Source: Cymbidium sinense (Eukaryota > Streptophyta > Magnoliopsida > Asparagales > Orchidaceae). From it: a DNA stretch of 64,000 bases. Every line of letters begins with the position of its first letter. Position 1 is the stretch's first letter. Position numbers and translations under genes: made by a program. The notes below the pieces were generated by a model, which saw only the letters and a program-made list of their open reading frames with translations, made no database searches and was not told the DNA's origin. The stretch covers positions 18,811,808 to 18,875,807 of the forward strand of contig CM038214.1 of assembly GCA_021442155.1 (NCBI GenBank). The letters run 5' to 3'. Below are positions 12,769 through 24,373 of this stretch, piece by piece.

Positions 12769-12960
12769 GAAAAGAAGAATGAAGAAATGAAGCTTGAAGA
12801 CCCCCATAAATATGATTTCCTTGCTTATTGTATGTAATTCATTTGTAATCTGGGTTGTATAAGGGTAGAGCTTGGGTACCCAATTTATCTTTGGGTTTGT
12901 GCGGTGGTACCCGACCATAATGGCCTTTTATTCTTTTGCAATTAGCTTTATAAATTGATT
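12769..12960 (-). repeat. Continuation of the inverted LTR-like block
   Basis: On the minus strand 12840-12930 matches 14450-14540 and 16569-16660: GGTACC words inside a 90-base segment from TTGTATAAGGGTAGAGCTTGG to CCTTTTATTC. This is the piece of the left arm that lies beyond the LINE insertion. Confidence 0.75.
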
Positions 12961-14439
12961 GATGATTTGTTTAGCTTATGCATTAAGTGGCATCCTTTTC
13001 TTAGTTTCTTCCTTGCTTTATGTATGGCCTGGTTGTGGATTACACTCTTAGGAAAAAATAAATCTTCTACCAAATCTAACAACTCAAAACTAAAAATAAA
13101 GAACTCATAACCTCACCTAAAGGTTAGGCTAAAATCAAGATAAAAGAATTAGCAACCCCTAGCTGGATGAGTACTTCTTTTATAACATCATGAACAAATG
13201 CATATTATTTTCACTCTTGATTAGAGGGCTTCCATCTTTACTAGAGAAACTTGGCTTGATCTTTGATAGCCATGGTGGAAACACACACCTCCTCCCTTTC
13301 TAATTTTGGCCAATAATCTCATTTCTCATGCATATATGAATGAACTATTAGCTGAGTCAAAATAATTGTCCAAAAATGAAAATAAAATGAATTGTAAATT
13401 GCATTAGATTTAGATCATTTGGAGCATACCCTTACATGATCTAGTCTCTTTAGGGAGTGATTTTAAGGACTTAGTCTCTTTCTAAATAAACAATAACATA
13501 GCTATCTTGTATAAAGCATATGTATTTCCTACATGAATTTAAAACCATAGGAGGAGTTAGTTGGCGGCAACCCCCAGGTAGTTGTAAGTCCAAATAGTAG
13601 GGTGGTTTGTCCTCTCTTATAGAGGCAAACCAAAATATCCATTTTTGTTTTAGATTTAGGTTGTGCTTTCGGCCCTCGCTAAAACTCCCTAGATTTAGGT
13701 TCTGAGGTTGCTTTTCCCCTTTGTGGGCCATAAGCTTAAATCCTCACCTCTTAAGCATTTCCATAATCTTGTGTTGTGGAATCATAAGCCCTAAATTTCT
13801 AATGAAAAATTCAATTCAAACAAATTAAATCAATTTCAAAAGTGTAAAGCCCAACTATAGGATAATTTGAGATGCTTGTTAGGTTTCCTAACGTCATGGG
13901 AATCTCCTACTTATCTTTCTTTGGCTTCAATAACTTCCTCTCTTTGACCAATCCCACTTGATCTTCCAAAATAAACTAATCGATTGATAGACCTACCTAT
14001 TGAAATCTTTGGAGACAAAAATCATTTACCTTAATTGAGAGTATTCCTATGGGATCACGTCCCTTAGGATGTAATTGACTATGGGGTCTTTTCTTTGTAG
14101 GAAACTTAACAAACCGGTTTAAAATTGACCCTACTTTGCTTTTCCATATAAAATAGGGGAAGAATCTTTGGTACATATGCAAACTCATTGTCCTTAGGAC
14201 TCTTTATTCTGGTGATTAGGTCTATCATAGGGTGGTGACTTCTATCTCTTGAGATAGTACACCTCTTCTCAATGTCATACCTGATCACTTTAATAAGAAC
14301 ATCTACAGATCTATGTGGTGTCTTAACATGGCATAATATATATATATATATATATTTTTCTTTTCATTTATCCTTCCATTCTGAAAGGGAAGGGGATAAA
14401 TGAAGGCAAAAATGTATAAATATGAATAATTTTCACCAT
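12961..14439. repeat. Unassigned repeat-like spacer
   Basis: No convincing gene. Minus-strand open frames (13471-13731, 13997-14288) are short and show no known motif. A C/G-rich word on the minus strand near 13555-13580 (CCTGGGGGTTGCCGCC) faintly resembles the leader next to a primer-binding site in plant gypsy elements. An (AT)n microsatellite lies at 14336-14355. The segment sits at the symmetry centre between the inverted left arm and the plus-strand right arm. Confidence 0.4.
14336..14355. repeat. (AT)10 microsatellite
   Basis: Twenty bases of uninterrupted TA dinucleotide, followed by a T/C-rich stretch. Confidence 0.9.
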
Positions 14440-16070
14440 AACTATCATAAAAGAATAAAAGGCAGGTGTAGTTGGGTACCACCGTATAACCTAAAGAAAG
14501 AAAAGATGGGTAGCCAAGCTCTACCCTTATATAACCTAGAATATGAAAGAATAACTATAATTGTATTAAATGGTATGGGGGCCTTCTTTTTTCACATCTC
14601 TATTTCTGATTTAGTTCTTTCTCTAATTTGGATGGTGCTTGCTTCAAAGGCATCATAGGGCACCGTAGGACAAAGCCTTCTGGCTACTAGTCATCCTAAA
14701 TCCCTATAAGACTAATCCTAATTCATATTGCAAAAATTACATTTATGTGGAAAAAGAAAATCTAACTACACCTGCAAAATAGAGGTTAGCTAAATAGACA
14801 TATTATCCTAAGTAGTTGTATTTATAGTTTTGACTTAGCACCCTACACATGGGTAACTAAGCCCACCTGTCCTAACTTGGATTATGCTTAAAGATTTAAG
14901 CAACCTATAAAAATAGCTTTCATATTTATTATTAAGCATTTATTAAGCATAATCCCCTATAGAAAACATGATTAGGCTAATATTGGACTATCATCCAGTC
15001 TACGAAGCATACACCCTAACATCTAATCTAAAATAAAACATCATAAAATAAAATATACATCACATCATACACCATCCTAACTTAGAGCTAGAAGTGGTGA
15101 CTTAATTCTAATGTGTGTATTAAGACTTGTGTGGTAAGTCTTGTTAGGCACGAATGCTATATTTTCTAAGTGTAGAAGGTTTCAATTTAACATGAAAGGT
15201 TAATTTCACTTGAAGTAGTTTAATTTATTTGAGAATTTTAATTTGTGTTTTCTTTTATTTCATTTGATTACACTTAGAACTAAGTGTTATAAAGAGAGGA
15301 GAAGAGGATTGCCCTCTTTCATCCCTACCTTAAGTAACTTTCTAAAGTATATTATATTGATTTAGTTCTCTTTAGTGAATGGCTTATTAAATGATTTAAT
15401 TAATCCTAAGTTTAGGTTCACTTTAAATAATCCTATTAAAAATGAAAGGCATCTTAAGATTAATTTAATTTTTTTACTACCACATGACAAATATTAAATC
15501 ATTCATTTCCATCACATGTAACATGCTTATGATTTAATCTAAGTGTATCTATACATGCAACATATTTTGGCACATTTAAATGATGATTGTATGTGTATGC
15601 TTAGAATTTATATTTTATTTGATTGAATTATTTAAAAATATTAATTTAAAACTTAATACAAATTCTTATACAAAAGGACATAAGAATGAAATTAAATAGG
15701 CATGTGTCATTGTTAAACCAGGAAAGTTAGGTAATCAGATGACCTCCTTGGAGCTAGCTAAAATCTCGTATTCCTGGGATGTCTAGACTATATACCCATT
15801 TACATTCAAACATATGTAAATTTGTATACATGAACATAGCTTGTAAGCTTTAAATCAGATGGCTAATTAATTCATCCACTTAGTCAATTATGAATGCATT
15901 CAATTTTAATATAAAATGGGATTTTCATTCACTAATCACATATACATATACATGTACAAAGATATAGGCAAGTACGTGTCATTGTTAAACCAGGGAAGTG
16001 AGGTAATCAATTGACCTCCTTGGGGCTAACTAAAGCCTTGTATTCCCGAGATGTCTAGAATATATACTTT
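14440..16070 (+). repeat. 1.6-kb direct repeat, unit 1
   Basis: Begins with AGAATAAAAGGC and a GGTACC word; 16569-18165 repeats the same order with an offset near 2.12 kb at the start and 2.10 kb at the end. Shared landmarks: GGGTACC near 14475/16595, the AGAGCTAGAAGTGGTGACTT word near 15085/17200, and the 266-bp sub-repeats at 15710/17807 and 15976/18073. Noncoding. Confidence 0.85.
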
Positions 16071-16568
16071 CTTTTCTTTGACTTAATCTATAGATGCAAA
16101 ATCTTTTCAAATTTTATTTCATTTTAGATGCATCATTTTCATAGAGGCTTTAGGATTTCTTATGCCTAAATGCATAATGAAATAGATTATGGCTCAAATC
16201 AGCTAGAAGAAGGTGTTCTCCATCATAAGGGATGGCCTCATAGGTCAAGCATTCCTTTATCATTCAAGGATGGAGATCCTTCATGTTCAAGGGAGAAAGA
16301 TTATGCATGCATGATGTGAAACATACCATATAGCTAAGGGGATGTTAAATCTTTTAATTATCTTATTTATGTCTTAAGTTTTATGATGACATGATGAGTT
16401 GTTTAAAATTTAATTAGGAGTGAATAGTTGGGTAGTTATTTTTATCCTAAGAGCCTATTCGTATCCAAGCCACACATTAAAGCATCAATTATTTAAGAAA
16501 TTATGAAAATCTTGTTGTCCTAATGCAGAATGTAAACATAACATCAAACAAATATATAAACTATCGTA
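16071..16568 (+). repeat. Spacer between the two 1.6-kb direct repeats
   Basis: About 500 bases present after unit 1 only, for example the ATCATAAGGGATGGCCTCATAG segment near 16225. No gene seen. It ends where the next AGAATAAAAGGC starts. Homology of its last 100 bases to 12900-13000 (minus) is suggested but weak. Confidence 0.5.
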
Positions 16569-18165
16569 AGAGAATAAAAGGCTAGTGCGGTCGGGTACCG
16601 CTGTACAACCCGAAGAGAGAAAAGATGGGTAACTGAGCTCTTCCTTTATACAACCTAGAATATAAAAGAAGAATTATAATTGTATTAAATGCTATGGGGT
16701 ATTCTTTCTTCATATCTCCATTTTTGATTTGGTTCCTTCTTTGATTTGGATGTTGCTTGCTTTAAAGGCATCATAGGGTACCCCATAACAAAGCCTTCTA
16801 GCCGCTGCTCATCCTAATCCCCCATAGCACTAATCCTAATTACTATTACAAAAATTACATTTTTATGGGAAAAGTAAATCTAACTACACCTACAAAATAG
16901 AGGTTAGCTAAATATACATTTAATACAAAGCAATTATATTTATAATTTGGACCTAGCACCCTACACATGGGTAACTAAGTCTACCTATCCTAACTTGGAT
17001 TATGCTTAAGGATTTAACAAACCTATAAAAAGAGCATTCACATTTATTTTTAAGCATCCCTTAAGCATAATCCCTTATAGAAAACATGATTAGGCTAATA
17101 TTGGCCTATCATCCAGTCTATGAAGCATACACACTAACAACTAATCTAAAATAATATATCATAAAATAAAACATACATCACATTATACACCATCTAACTT
17201 AGAGCTAGAAGTGGTGACTTAATTCGATGTGTATTAAGGCTTGTGTGATAAGCCTTGTTAGGCATTAGTGTTGTGTTTTCTAGGTGTATGATTCAATTTA
17301 ACTTGAAAGGATGATTTTACTTGAAGTAGTTTAATTGATTTGAGAATTTTAATTTATGTTTTCTTTTCTTTCATTTGATTACACTTAGCAACAAAGTGTT
17401 ATAAAGAGAGAAAAAGGATTTCCCTCTTTCATCCCTACCTTAAGTCACTTTCTAAAGTATATAAATTTGATTTAGTTCTTTTAGAATGGCTTATAAAATG
17501 ATTTAATTAATCCTAAGTTTAGGTTCACTTTAAATAATCCTATTCAAAATGAAAGGCATCTTAAGATTAATTTGATTGAATTACTTCCACATGACAAATA
17601 TTAAAGCATTCCTTTACAATAGATATAACATGCAGATGATTTAATCCTATACATGCAACATATTTTAGAACACTTAAATGATGAATGTATGTGTATGTTT
17701 AGAATTTATATTTTATTTGATTAAGTTATATAAACATATTAATTTAAAACTTTATCCAAATTCTTACAAAAAAAAGACATAAAAATGAAATTAAATAGGC
17801 ATGTGCCATTGTTAAATCAGGGAAATGAGGTAATCAAATGACCTCCTTGGAGCTAGCTAAAGCCTCATATTCTTGGGATGTCTAGACTATATACCCATTT
17901 GCATTCAAACAAATGTAAATTCGTATACATGAACATAGGAAGTAAGCCCCAAATCATATGGCTAATTAATTCAACCACTTAGTCAATTATGAATGAATGA
18001 AATTTTAATGTAAAATGGGATTTTAATTCACTAATCACATATACATATACATGTACAAAGATATAGGCAAGTACATGTCATTGTTAAACCAGGAAAGTGA
18101 GCTAATCAAATGACCTCCTTGGGCTAACTATAGCCTTGCTTTCCCTAGATGTCCAGACTATATAC
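16569..18165 (+). repeat. 1.6-kb direct repeat, unit 2
   Basis: Diverged second copy of 14440-16070, in the same orientation. Substitutions and small indels are spread evenly, so this is an old duplication. No coding potential. Confidence 0.85.
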
Positions 18166-20340
18166 TTGCTTTTCTTGGGCACACATGAATGTATACATAA
18201 ATGAGGGAAAGAAAATCATGCAAAGATTGTATATTTTGTTTGATTAAATCAATTATATAATCATTCATATATATGAATTAAAGCTCTATCCAAATTCTAT
18301 TATTGAAATACATAAGAATGAAATCAAATGGATACATCGTTATTAAACCATGAAAGTGAGGTAATCAAATGACCTCCTTGGGGCTAGCTAACGTCTCATG
18401 TTGTCGAGATGTACATACTATATACCCATTATTCAATCTTATATAAACCAACACATGAATAGAGAAAAGAAGTTAACATTCATACACTTAAGCTATAAGC
18501 ACATGCATTTCTTATGTATTTATAACTAGCATCATAACACATATTATTATTCATTTATAAGCTTTTGAAAAATACATTTGAATTTAATAGTGATAGCCAT
18601 GCATATATTAAAATAAATCAACAGTACAAGTTTACATAAAGGAAATCCATTTTATTTTACTTGATTTTGAAAGATGGATGCATGAATTCAAATGATATAC
18701 CAAATTTAACATGATTGGAAAGAGGGCAACCAAATATAAGCATGTGATTCATTCAACCAAACTAGTTCTTAAGGATAATCAAATCAAATAAGATTATTTA
18801 AAGCAAACCAAAGCTTCTTTATTAATTAATTTTTGGATTTGATTTGATTTAAAGAGGAGAAGAAAATCATCACTGGTTGTTTTAAACCTATTCCCACATT
18901 AGTGATTTGATTTAATTTAAGAAAATATAATTAAGTTGATTTTATGGGTTAATTAAGTTTAACCCTTAATTAGATGAATTAATTACCCTTACCTATGTCA
19001 CCTTAAAGTAATTAACTAAATAATTATATTCCAACACAATATGCATGGAAAATAAACTTGCAATGATCCACGGAAATAAAAAAGGCTTAATGCAAATTGT
19101 CAATGATTAATAGTTAATTAGATTAAGGGACTTAAATAACTACTCGATGGTTTTCCCACACATGTGGACTAACCATAATTTTATTAAAGTTCTTTAGGTT
19201 ATTAAACACCTAGAGATCTACCCCATGATTTAATTAATTAAGATTATGATTTCAATTTGATTAAGTGATTTAATTAATTAGTTAGTTAAATCATAATTAA
19301 TTTCATTTTAAAAAAGAGTGAAATGAACTTAGGGAAAGGGGTCCCAACCCTATTACTTAGTTCACTTATTATTGAACATTGATTAATAAACTTAATTAAC
19401 CAATTTATTACTATTCATGGTATTAATTAATCATTAATTAACTTAAAAGGGTTTAATTAGTCAATTTTCCTAATTAAGTGAGCAATAAATCCCACAAAAA
19501 TCATGGGAGGTAGAGGTCATCCCATTAAACTAACCCACAAAATTTGGGATTAATTGCTCAAGTAATTAAGGAGTAATAAAGCTAATTAATTTTGCAAATA
19601 AACCTCGCTTGGTTCAAATGGGTTTTGGTTCATTTGAACATTTCAAGTCAAAAGGGTTAAGTTGGGTTTGACTTTGGTTGATTTTGGTTTGGCTTAATGA
19701 TTGTATATTTCATTTATATTTGTGAATATGATTGAAGGTATGATTGATTCATGAGAACATCAATTGAATTTGGGTTTTGGAATGAATGAATTTGGCTAAG
19801 TCCATGGAGTTGGGTCATGTGGCTTAGGTTTGGATTTTGATATGGTTTGATTTAGTTTTGATGATTTAAATGTATATATCATTTAAATTTGTGAAGATGA
19901 TTGAAAATATGATTGATTTGTGAAAATCAATTGAGTTTGACTTGATTTGGATTAAGATTTGGTTAAGTCTATGGGTAGGTCATATGGCTTAAGAAGGGTT
20001 TTGATTTAATTTAATTTAGTAAGATTTAGTTTTGATCATTTGAATGTAGATTTGATTTATATTTAGGAAGATGATTGAAGATATAAATTTATTATGAGAA
20101 AATCAATTTATTTTGGATTGATTTGGATTAAGATTTGGCTAACTCCATGGAATAGGTCATATGGCTTAAGAAAGGTTTCAAGTTTGGATTTGATCATGGG
20201 CTTCAATCATTTGGTTTAGGAATTTGGGTTGGGATTCAGATTTGAATTTGTTCTTTGAGTTGAACTTGAGGTTTGGTTTGAGAAGGTGAACATGGATTGG
20301 ATTTGGGTTATAATGTAAGTTGATTATCTTAATCTCTAAG
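18166..20340 (+). repeat. LTR-like block in front of gypsy copy A
   Basis: 18460-19600 is collinear with 48980-50160 and, in reverse, with about 1960-3050. It is A/T-rich with many TTAATTAA words, and no gene is seen. From 19600 the copy-C counterpart (50160-51440) is absent and replaced by tandem repeats at 19720-20200. Homology to copy C resumes near 20270. The direct lead into the pol relic and its recurrence in front of both pol copies argue for an LTR or leader, but I could not define TG..CA ends or a primer-binding site. Confidence 0.65.
19728..20230 (+). repeat. About 170-bp tandem repeat, three diverged units
   Basis: Units start at about 19728, 19897 and 20071 with ATGATTGAA(G/A)(G/A)TAT, continue through TTTGG(A/C)TTAAG, then TCCATGG and GGTCATATGGCTTA, with spacings of 169 and 174 bases. 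Not present in the copy-C block. Confidence 0.7.
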
Positions 20341-20520
20341 GCATAACCTAATCCTATGGTTAACCCTTCTAAGTCTTTAGGCTTAGATTAAGTGTTTAAC
20401 TAATTGTTAGAAGTGTCTTATAACTAGAGAACTCTTAGTATCTAGAATACTCCTAAGTCTAAGATGGGAAGATTGAATCCACACTCCAAAAAGTGAGGTT
20501 AACAGGCCTTAGGCTCTATA
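20341..20520 (+). repeat. Conserved leader joining LTR-like block to pol
   Basis: Nearly the same as 51720-51900 (AAGGCATAACCTAATCCTATGG, AGATGGGAAGATTGAAT, CCTTAGGCTC). In both copies it runs straight into the middle of the protease domain, so gag and the protease N-terminus were lost before the two copies separated. Confidence 0.75.
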
Positions 20521-20807
20521 GTGTTTCCCTTGGAGATAGATGATTGGAAGATCGAAGCCAAGTTTCACATTATATACTTGAATACATCTTTCAATGCTTT
20601 GCTTGGGAGACCATGGATGCATAAGAACAATATAGTTCCATCCTCTCTACATCAGTGTTTGAAGTTTGTTAGAGGTGGGATCATCTACTATGTCAAAGGA
20701 GATCTCAAGCCATTTAGAGTTCATGAGGTCGGCATATATGAGGATGCGGCTTACTACCTCCCTCAAAATCAGCAAGTCCATTCTCACAAACTTGGCCATA
20801 GTTTAAA

Positions 20808-20900
20808 AATAAAAGAAAAAAGAAAAAAGAGAAAGAAAAAAAAAAGAGAAAAAGTAAAAGAAAAGAAAAGAGAAATTTAAAAAGAAAATAAAAGGGAGCG
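20808..20900 (+). repeat. Polypurine (A/G) tract inside pol
   Basis: Some 90 bases of almost pure A and G (repeated AAAGA/GAAAA) follow the protease segment; a counterpart lies at 52178-52245 in copy C. It lies between protease and RT, so it is probably an expanded low-complexity linker rather than the 3' polypurine tract that primes plus-strand synthesis. Confidence 0.7.
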
Positions 20901-21889
20901 AAAATAGACTTGGAGGAGGAAGTGGAGCATGACATTAGATTCCACCCGCAGTTCATTACTCCATTCAAACATATGGGCAGGATAACCTGACCTCCACCAG
21001 GTAGATGAAGAGGCTAGTTTAGAGGCTATTCTAGGGGCAAAAAATCTCCTTATTGACCACCCAATAGAAGATATGTCCCAGCTACTAGGAGTACACTGAC
21101 TATCCATATAGACTTAGAATCTAGTTCATAGGATGAGTCTTATATGGTTAACACATGAGTCACCTCTTCTCAGTAGTTGATTCCCTTGGAGGGGGCATTG
21201 AGCCTGATAGTGATGAAGATTGGGCATTAAAGAAAATTATATGTGTATCTAAGTCTATATGTGAAATAGTTATGCATCAGTTGGGAACCTTAGCTCTGAC
21301 ACCACTTTACTCTTAGAAAGCTAAGGGTTTGGTAGTTATGGAAGCCCCTAAGTCATCCACAGGTGTGAAGACTCTGAGGTTCTTTTTGGGAGCATCATCC
21401 TCAAGTCAAGAAGTTAATGTAGAATTTGATGATGATTCATATAAAGATTTAATTGAATTACCTTTTGATTGGTACTTGCCTTGTATTCATAATTTTGCAA
21501 AGAAAGGGTTAATCCCACATACTTGGTCAAAGCGTAGGTCATACTACTTTAAAAGAATTTGGAAGAGCAAATGAAAAAGCTCTCAAGCAAGACTGGGACT
21601 AGGATTCAAGTGGGTCGGAAGGATGATTAGTGCATAGTCATCACCAATCATTTGGAATCTGATAGGTTCTTTTCAAATCACATTAACTTATATGAAGAGC
21701 TATGCTTAGAAACTTCAAATGATCCATATAATTTTGAAGTTAAAGATGCACCACCAGAGTTCAAAGAAGTGATCAAGTCAACCATCGACAAGCTCAAGAA
21801 AATCAACTTATGAACTGAAGAAGATCCACATCATACAGTTCTTTGTTGAATGAAATTGAAACCAATGACTTAGTTAGCTTATGATTGAA
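20901..21889 (+). pseudogene. Protease-RT linker of pol copy A
   Basis: No named domain. A frame open at 21329-21574 contains an acidic segment (VEFDDDSYKDLIELP) whose counterpart is at 52745-52800 in copy C, so it was once coding. The rest is interrupted by stops. It lies in the spacer that in Tat elements separates protease from RT. Confidence 0.6.
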
Positions 21890-24180
21890 GGACTACTTTG
21901 CATTGAGTTATGAAGAGATGTCGGATTGGCTCTGTATCCACAACTAGCAATAGAGCCTACGCTAACCCTATCAAGCAAGCTCCTAGACACATGCGATTAG
22001 AAAACAACATGTCATTTTGAAGTCAAGAAACTAATTGATGCTGGCTTCCTATAGGAAAAAAAATACCCTACCTGATTAGGTAGCGTCATCCTAGTTAAGA
22101 AAAGAAATAGCCAAATTCACATATGCATTGATTTTTGGGATTTAAATAAGGCTTGTTCAAAAGATGAATTTCCACTACCAATCTAGTTGCTGATGGCGGA
22201 CATTGCCTCATTTCATGTAGTCTTCTCTCCCATGGATGTCTCATCTTGATATATCCAAATAAAGATGGCCCCTAAATATGAAAGAAACACTACTTTTAGA
22301 ACCCTGATCAGAATCTATTACTATAAGTCCATGCCTTTTAGCCTTAAAAATGTCGGTGCTACATTCTAGCTGGCTATGACTCGAATCTTTGATGAACTCA
22401 TTCATCATCAAGTTGAGTGCTGTGTTGATGATCTCGTTGTTAAAAGTAGAGAAAAGGGATGCCATCCCTTTGACTTGAGAGTTTTTTTGAATAAGTAAGA
22501 TAATTTAACCATAAAATGAACCCCCTAAAGTGTGCATTTGGAGTGGCTTCAGGGAAATTCCTTGGGTTTGTTGTCTGACACCAGGGAATCAAAATCAATT
22601 CAGAGAAGATCTAGGCGATATTAGAAATTCCACCCCCTAAAAGTTTAACTCAATTCAGATCATTCTAAGAGTTGTTGGCATATCAAAGATGCTTTATAAC
22701 CAACCTATTGGGAAGATGTCACCATTCTGACTTGTCAAAAGGATGCAAAATTGAAGTGGGATGATAAGTGTGAGCATGCCTTGACATCAGCATTACATGA
22801 GAATGTCGCTAGTTTTCTATCCCATGCAAGCCATTCATACTTTATACTACTATGTTAGATGACTCCTTTGGTGTTTTGTTGGTCCAAGCCAACAATGAAG
22901 GGAAGGAAAATGCACTCTACTACAACCATCATCTAATCCCTATTGAGGCTAATTATTCACCCATTAAAAAGCATTTCCTAGCTTTAATCTTTGCATCCCA
23001 AAAGCTATAACACTACATGCTTTGTCATAAAGTGATTTTAATCTCTAGGATCAATCCACTACGATATCACATGACCATGACACTGAGGGGTTGGCATGGT
23101 CCATGATCCTCTCACACTTTGGCATTACCTTGCACCCCTTTGTGATGAAAGGATAAGCTAGGAGATTTTTTAGTGACACACCCACTTGCTGTTGACTCTG
23201 CGCTTAGTGATAAACTCCTTAATGAACAAATCATGAACTTTGGAATACTAGCATTCATCACTGGGAGATATACTTTGATGGTGCGGCTTCCTCTCGAAGA
23301 GGAGTAGAACCACAATTTACTATTCGAGGAAAGACCAACATAGTGGGTCTGAGTGATCATCCTTTTTCCAAGGGCCATTAGTTCATCTTAGCTGCAACTA
23401 ACTATTTTTCCAAATGGGTGAAGATGATTTCACACAGAGAGGTCATAGCTCAGCATGTTCTCTAGTTTTTTATGAACCATATTATATATAGTTTTGGAGT
23501 TCTTCGATGAATTATATCGGATAATGGTAATGCATTCAAGAGCACCGAGATCAACAACTTTACTCTGAGACACAACATAGATTGGAGATATTCTACCATC
23601 ATCTACCCGAGAGAAATTGGCTTAGCAGAAGCCTTCAATAAAACTCTCATCCAAATACTAAAGAAGACACTCGACAATAATAAGCGATAGTGGCTTGAGT
23701 AGTTAGTGGAAGCCTTGTGGGCCAACCACACCACATATAGAACTCCAACTTAGTCTACTCCTTTCTCTTTAGTGTATGGGTCCAAATCCATTCTACCATT
23801 AGAAGTCTAACTCCCATCACTAAGGATAGCTATGGGTAGCAAGATCTCAATAGAGCAGAATGCAAAGTTACGGTTAGAAGAGCTTGAAGGTTTGGAGGAG
23901 AGACGCCTGCGGGCATGCCAAAACCTCATGTTATACAAAGTTAAAATGATTTAAGATCACAACAATTTGGTTCATCTTAGAACTTTTTAAGTAAGAGAGC
24001 TTATTTTAGTTCTAAGGAGACCAATTTTTATCGATCGTAAGATGGGAGGCAAGTTTGAACCCATTTGGAAAGGCCCTTTTGCAATAGAGAAGGCTTACCA
24101 TGGAGGATCTTATCAGCTTATTAATTATAAGGGAGAGCACCCAATGCTTCCAATCAATGAGCTCTACTTAAAGAAATATT

Positions 24181-24373
24181 ATAAATCATGTTTGAAAATA
24201 ATTATCATCACTAAAAATTCCATTTTGAATTCAATCTCTTCCATGTTGAAAGTATTCTTGTTTGTGAATCTGCTATGATGTGTTTAGGGTAGGTGTAAGA
24301 AACCCGAGTAATGTCCTATCCTTCATTGACAAATACACACAAACATATAAAATAAGTACATATATTTTATTTT
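24181..24373 (+). other. End of integrase and start of 3' noncoding tail, copy A
   Basis: The integrase frame runs to 24278. About 100 bases of A/T-rich sequence follow, repeated at 56220-56425 (CTTCCATGTTGAAAGTATTC in both). No gene beyond this point. Confidence 0.6.

Larger units (their letters stand above)
15700..18440 (+). repeat. 266-bp sub-repeats with a conserved 80-bp core
   Basis: The core (TTGTTAAACCAGG, GTAATCAAATGACCTCCTTGG, GATGTCTAGACTATATAC) occurs at about 15710, 15976, 17807, 18073 and 18338, spaced 265-266 bases within each cluster. Further copies lie at 48885 (plus) and 3340-3420 (minus, diverged). In copy C the LTR-like block starts inside this core. Confidence 0.85.
20521..24180 (+). 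pseudogene. Tat-type Ty3/gypsy pol relic, copy A
   Basis: Polyprotein relic in the order protease, RT, RNase H, start of a second RNase H, integrase. Protease C-terminal part at 20521-20750 (FNALLGRPWMHKN, VPSSLHQCLKF). RT about 21890-22730: KKLIDAGFL, ILVKKRN, DLNKACSKDEFPLP, IQIKMAP, and the catalytic box reads C-V-D-D at 22421-22432 (Tyr to Cys). RNase H about 22860-23150 (NEGKENALYY, KHFLALIFASQKL). The second RNase H starts at 23262 (WEIYFDGAASS) but breaks off near 23330, where an internal deletion joins it to integrase (TNIVGL). Integrase keeps IISDNGNAFKS and the C-terminal FEPIWKGPFAIEKAY ending LPINELYLKKYY. A dual RNase H is the hallmark of the Tat/Ogre lineage. The relic is full of stops and frameshifts. 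No gag is seen. Confidence 0.92.

Noticed and set aside
13471..14288. Three minus-strand frames of 60-86 codons as small genes
   Set aside because: Overlapping frames, no motif, no conserved frame in related repeats; located in repeat-like spacer.
15700..18440. CRISPR-like or other regularly spaced repeat array
   Set aside because: Repeats are long, diverged, few and embedded in A/T-rich plant LTR-like sequence. Spacing comes from duplication of a 266-bp unit.
20808..20900. Polypurine tract as the plus-strand primer site of the gypsy element
   Set aside because: It lies between protease and RT in both copies, not next to a 3' LTR; it is better read as a low-complexity linker.
20521..24180. 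Endogenous pararetrovirus (caulimovirid) instead of a retrotransposon
   Set aside because: A recognisable integrase core and C-terminal region follow the RNase H, and there is no movement-protein or coat motif; this fits Ty3/gypsy Tat, not a pararetrovirus.
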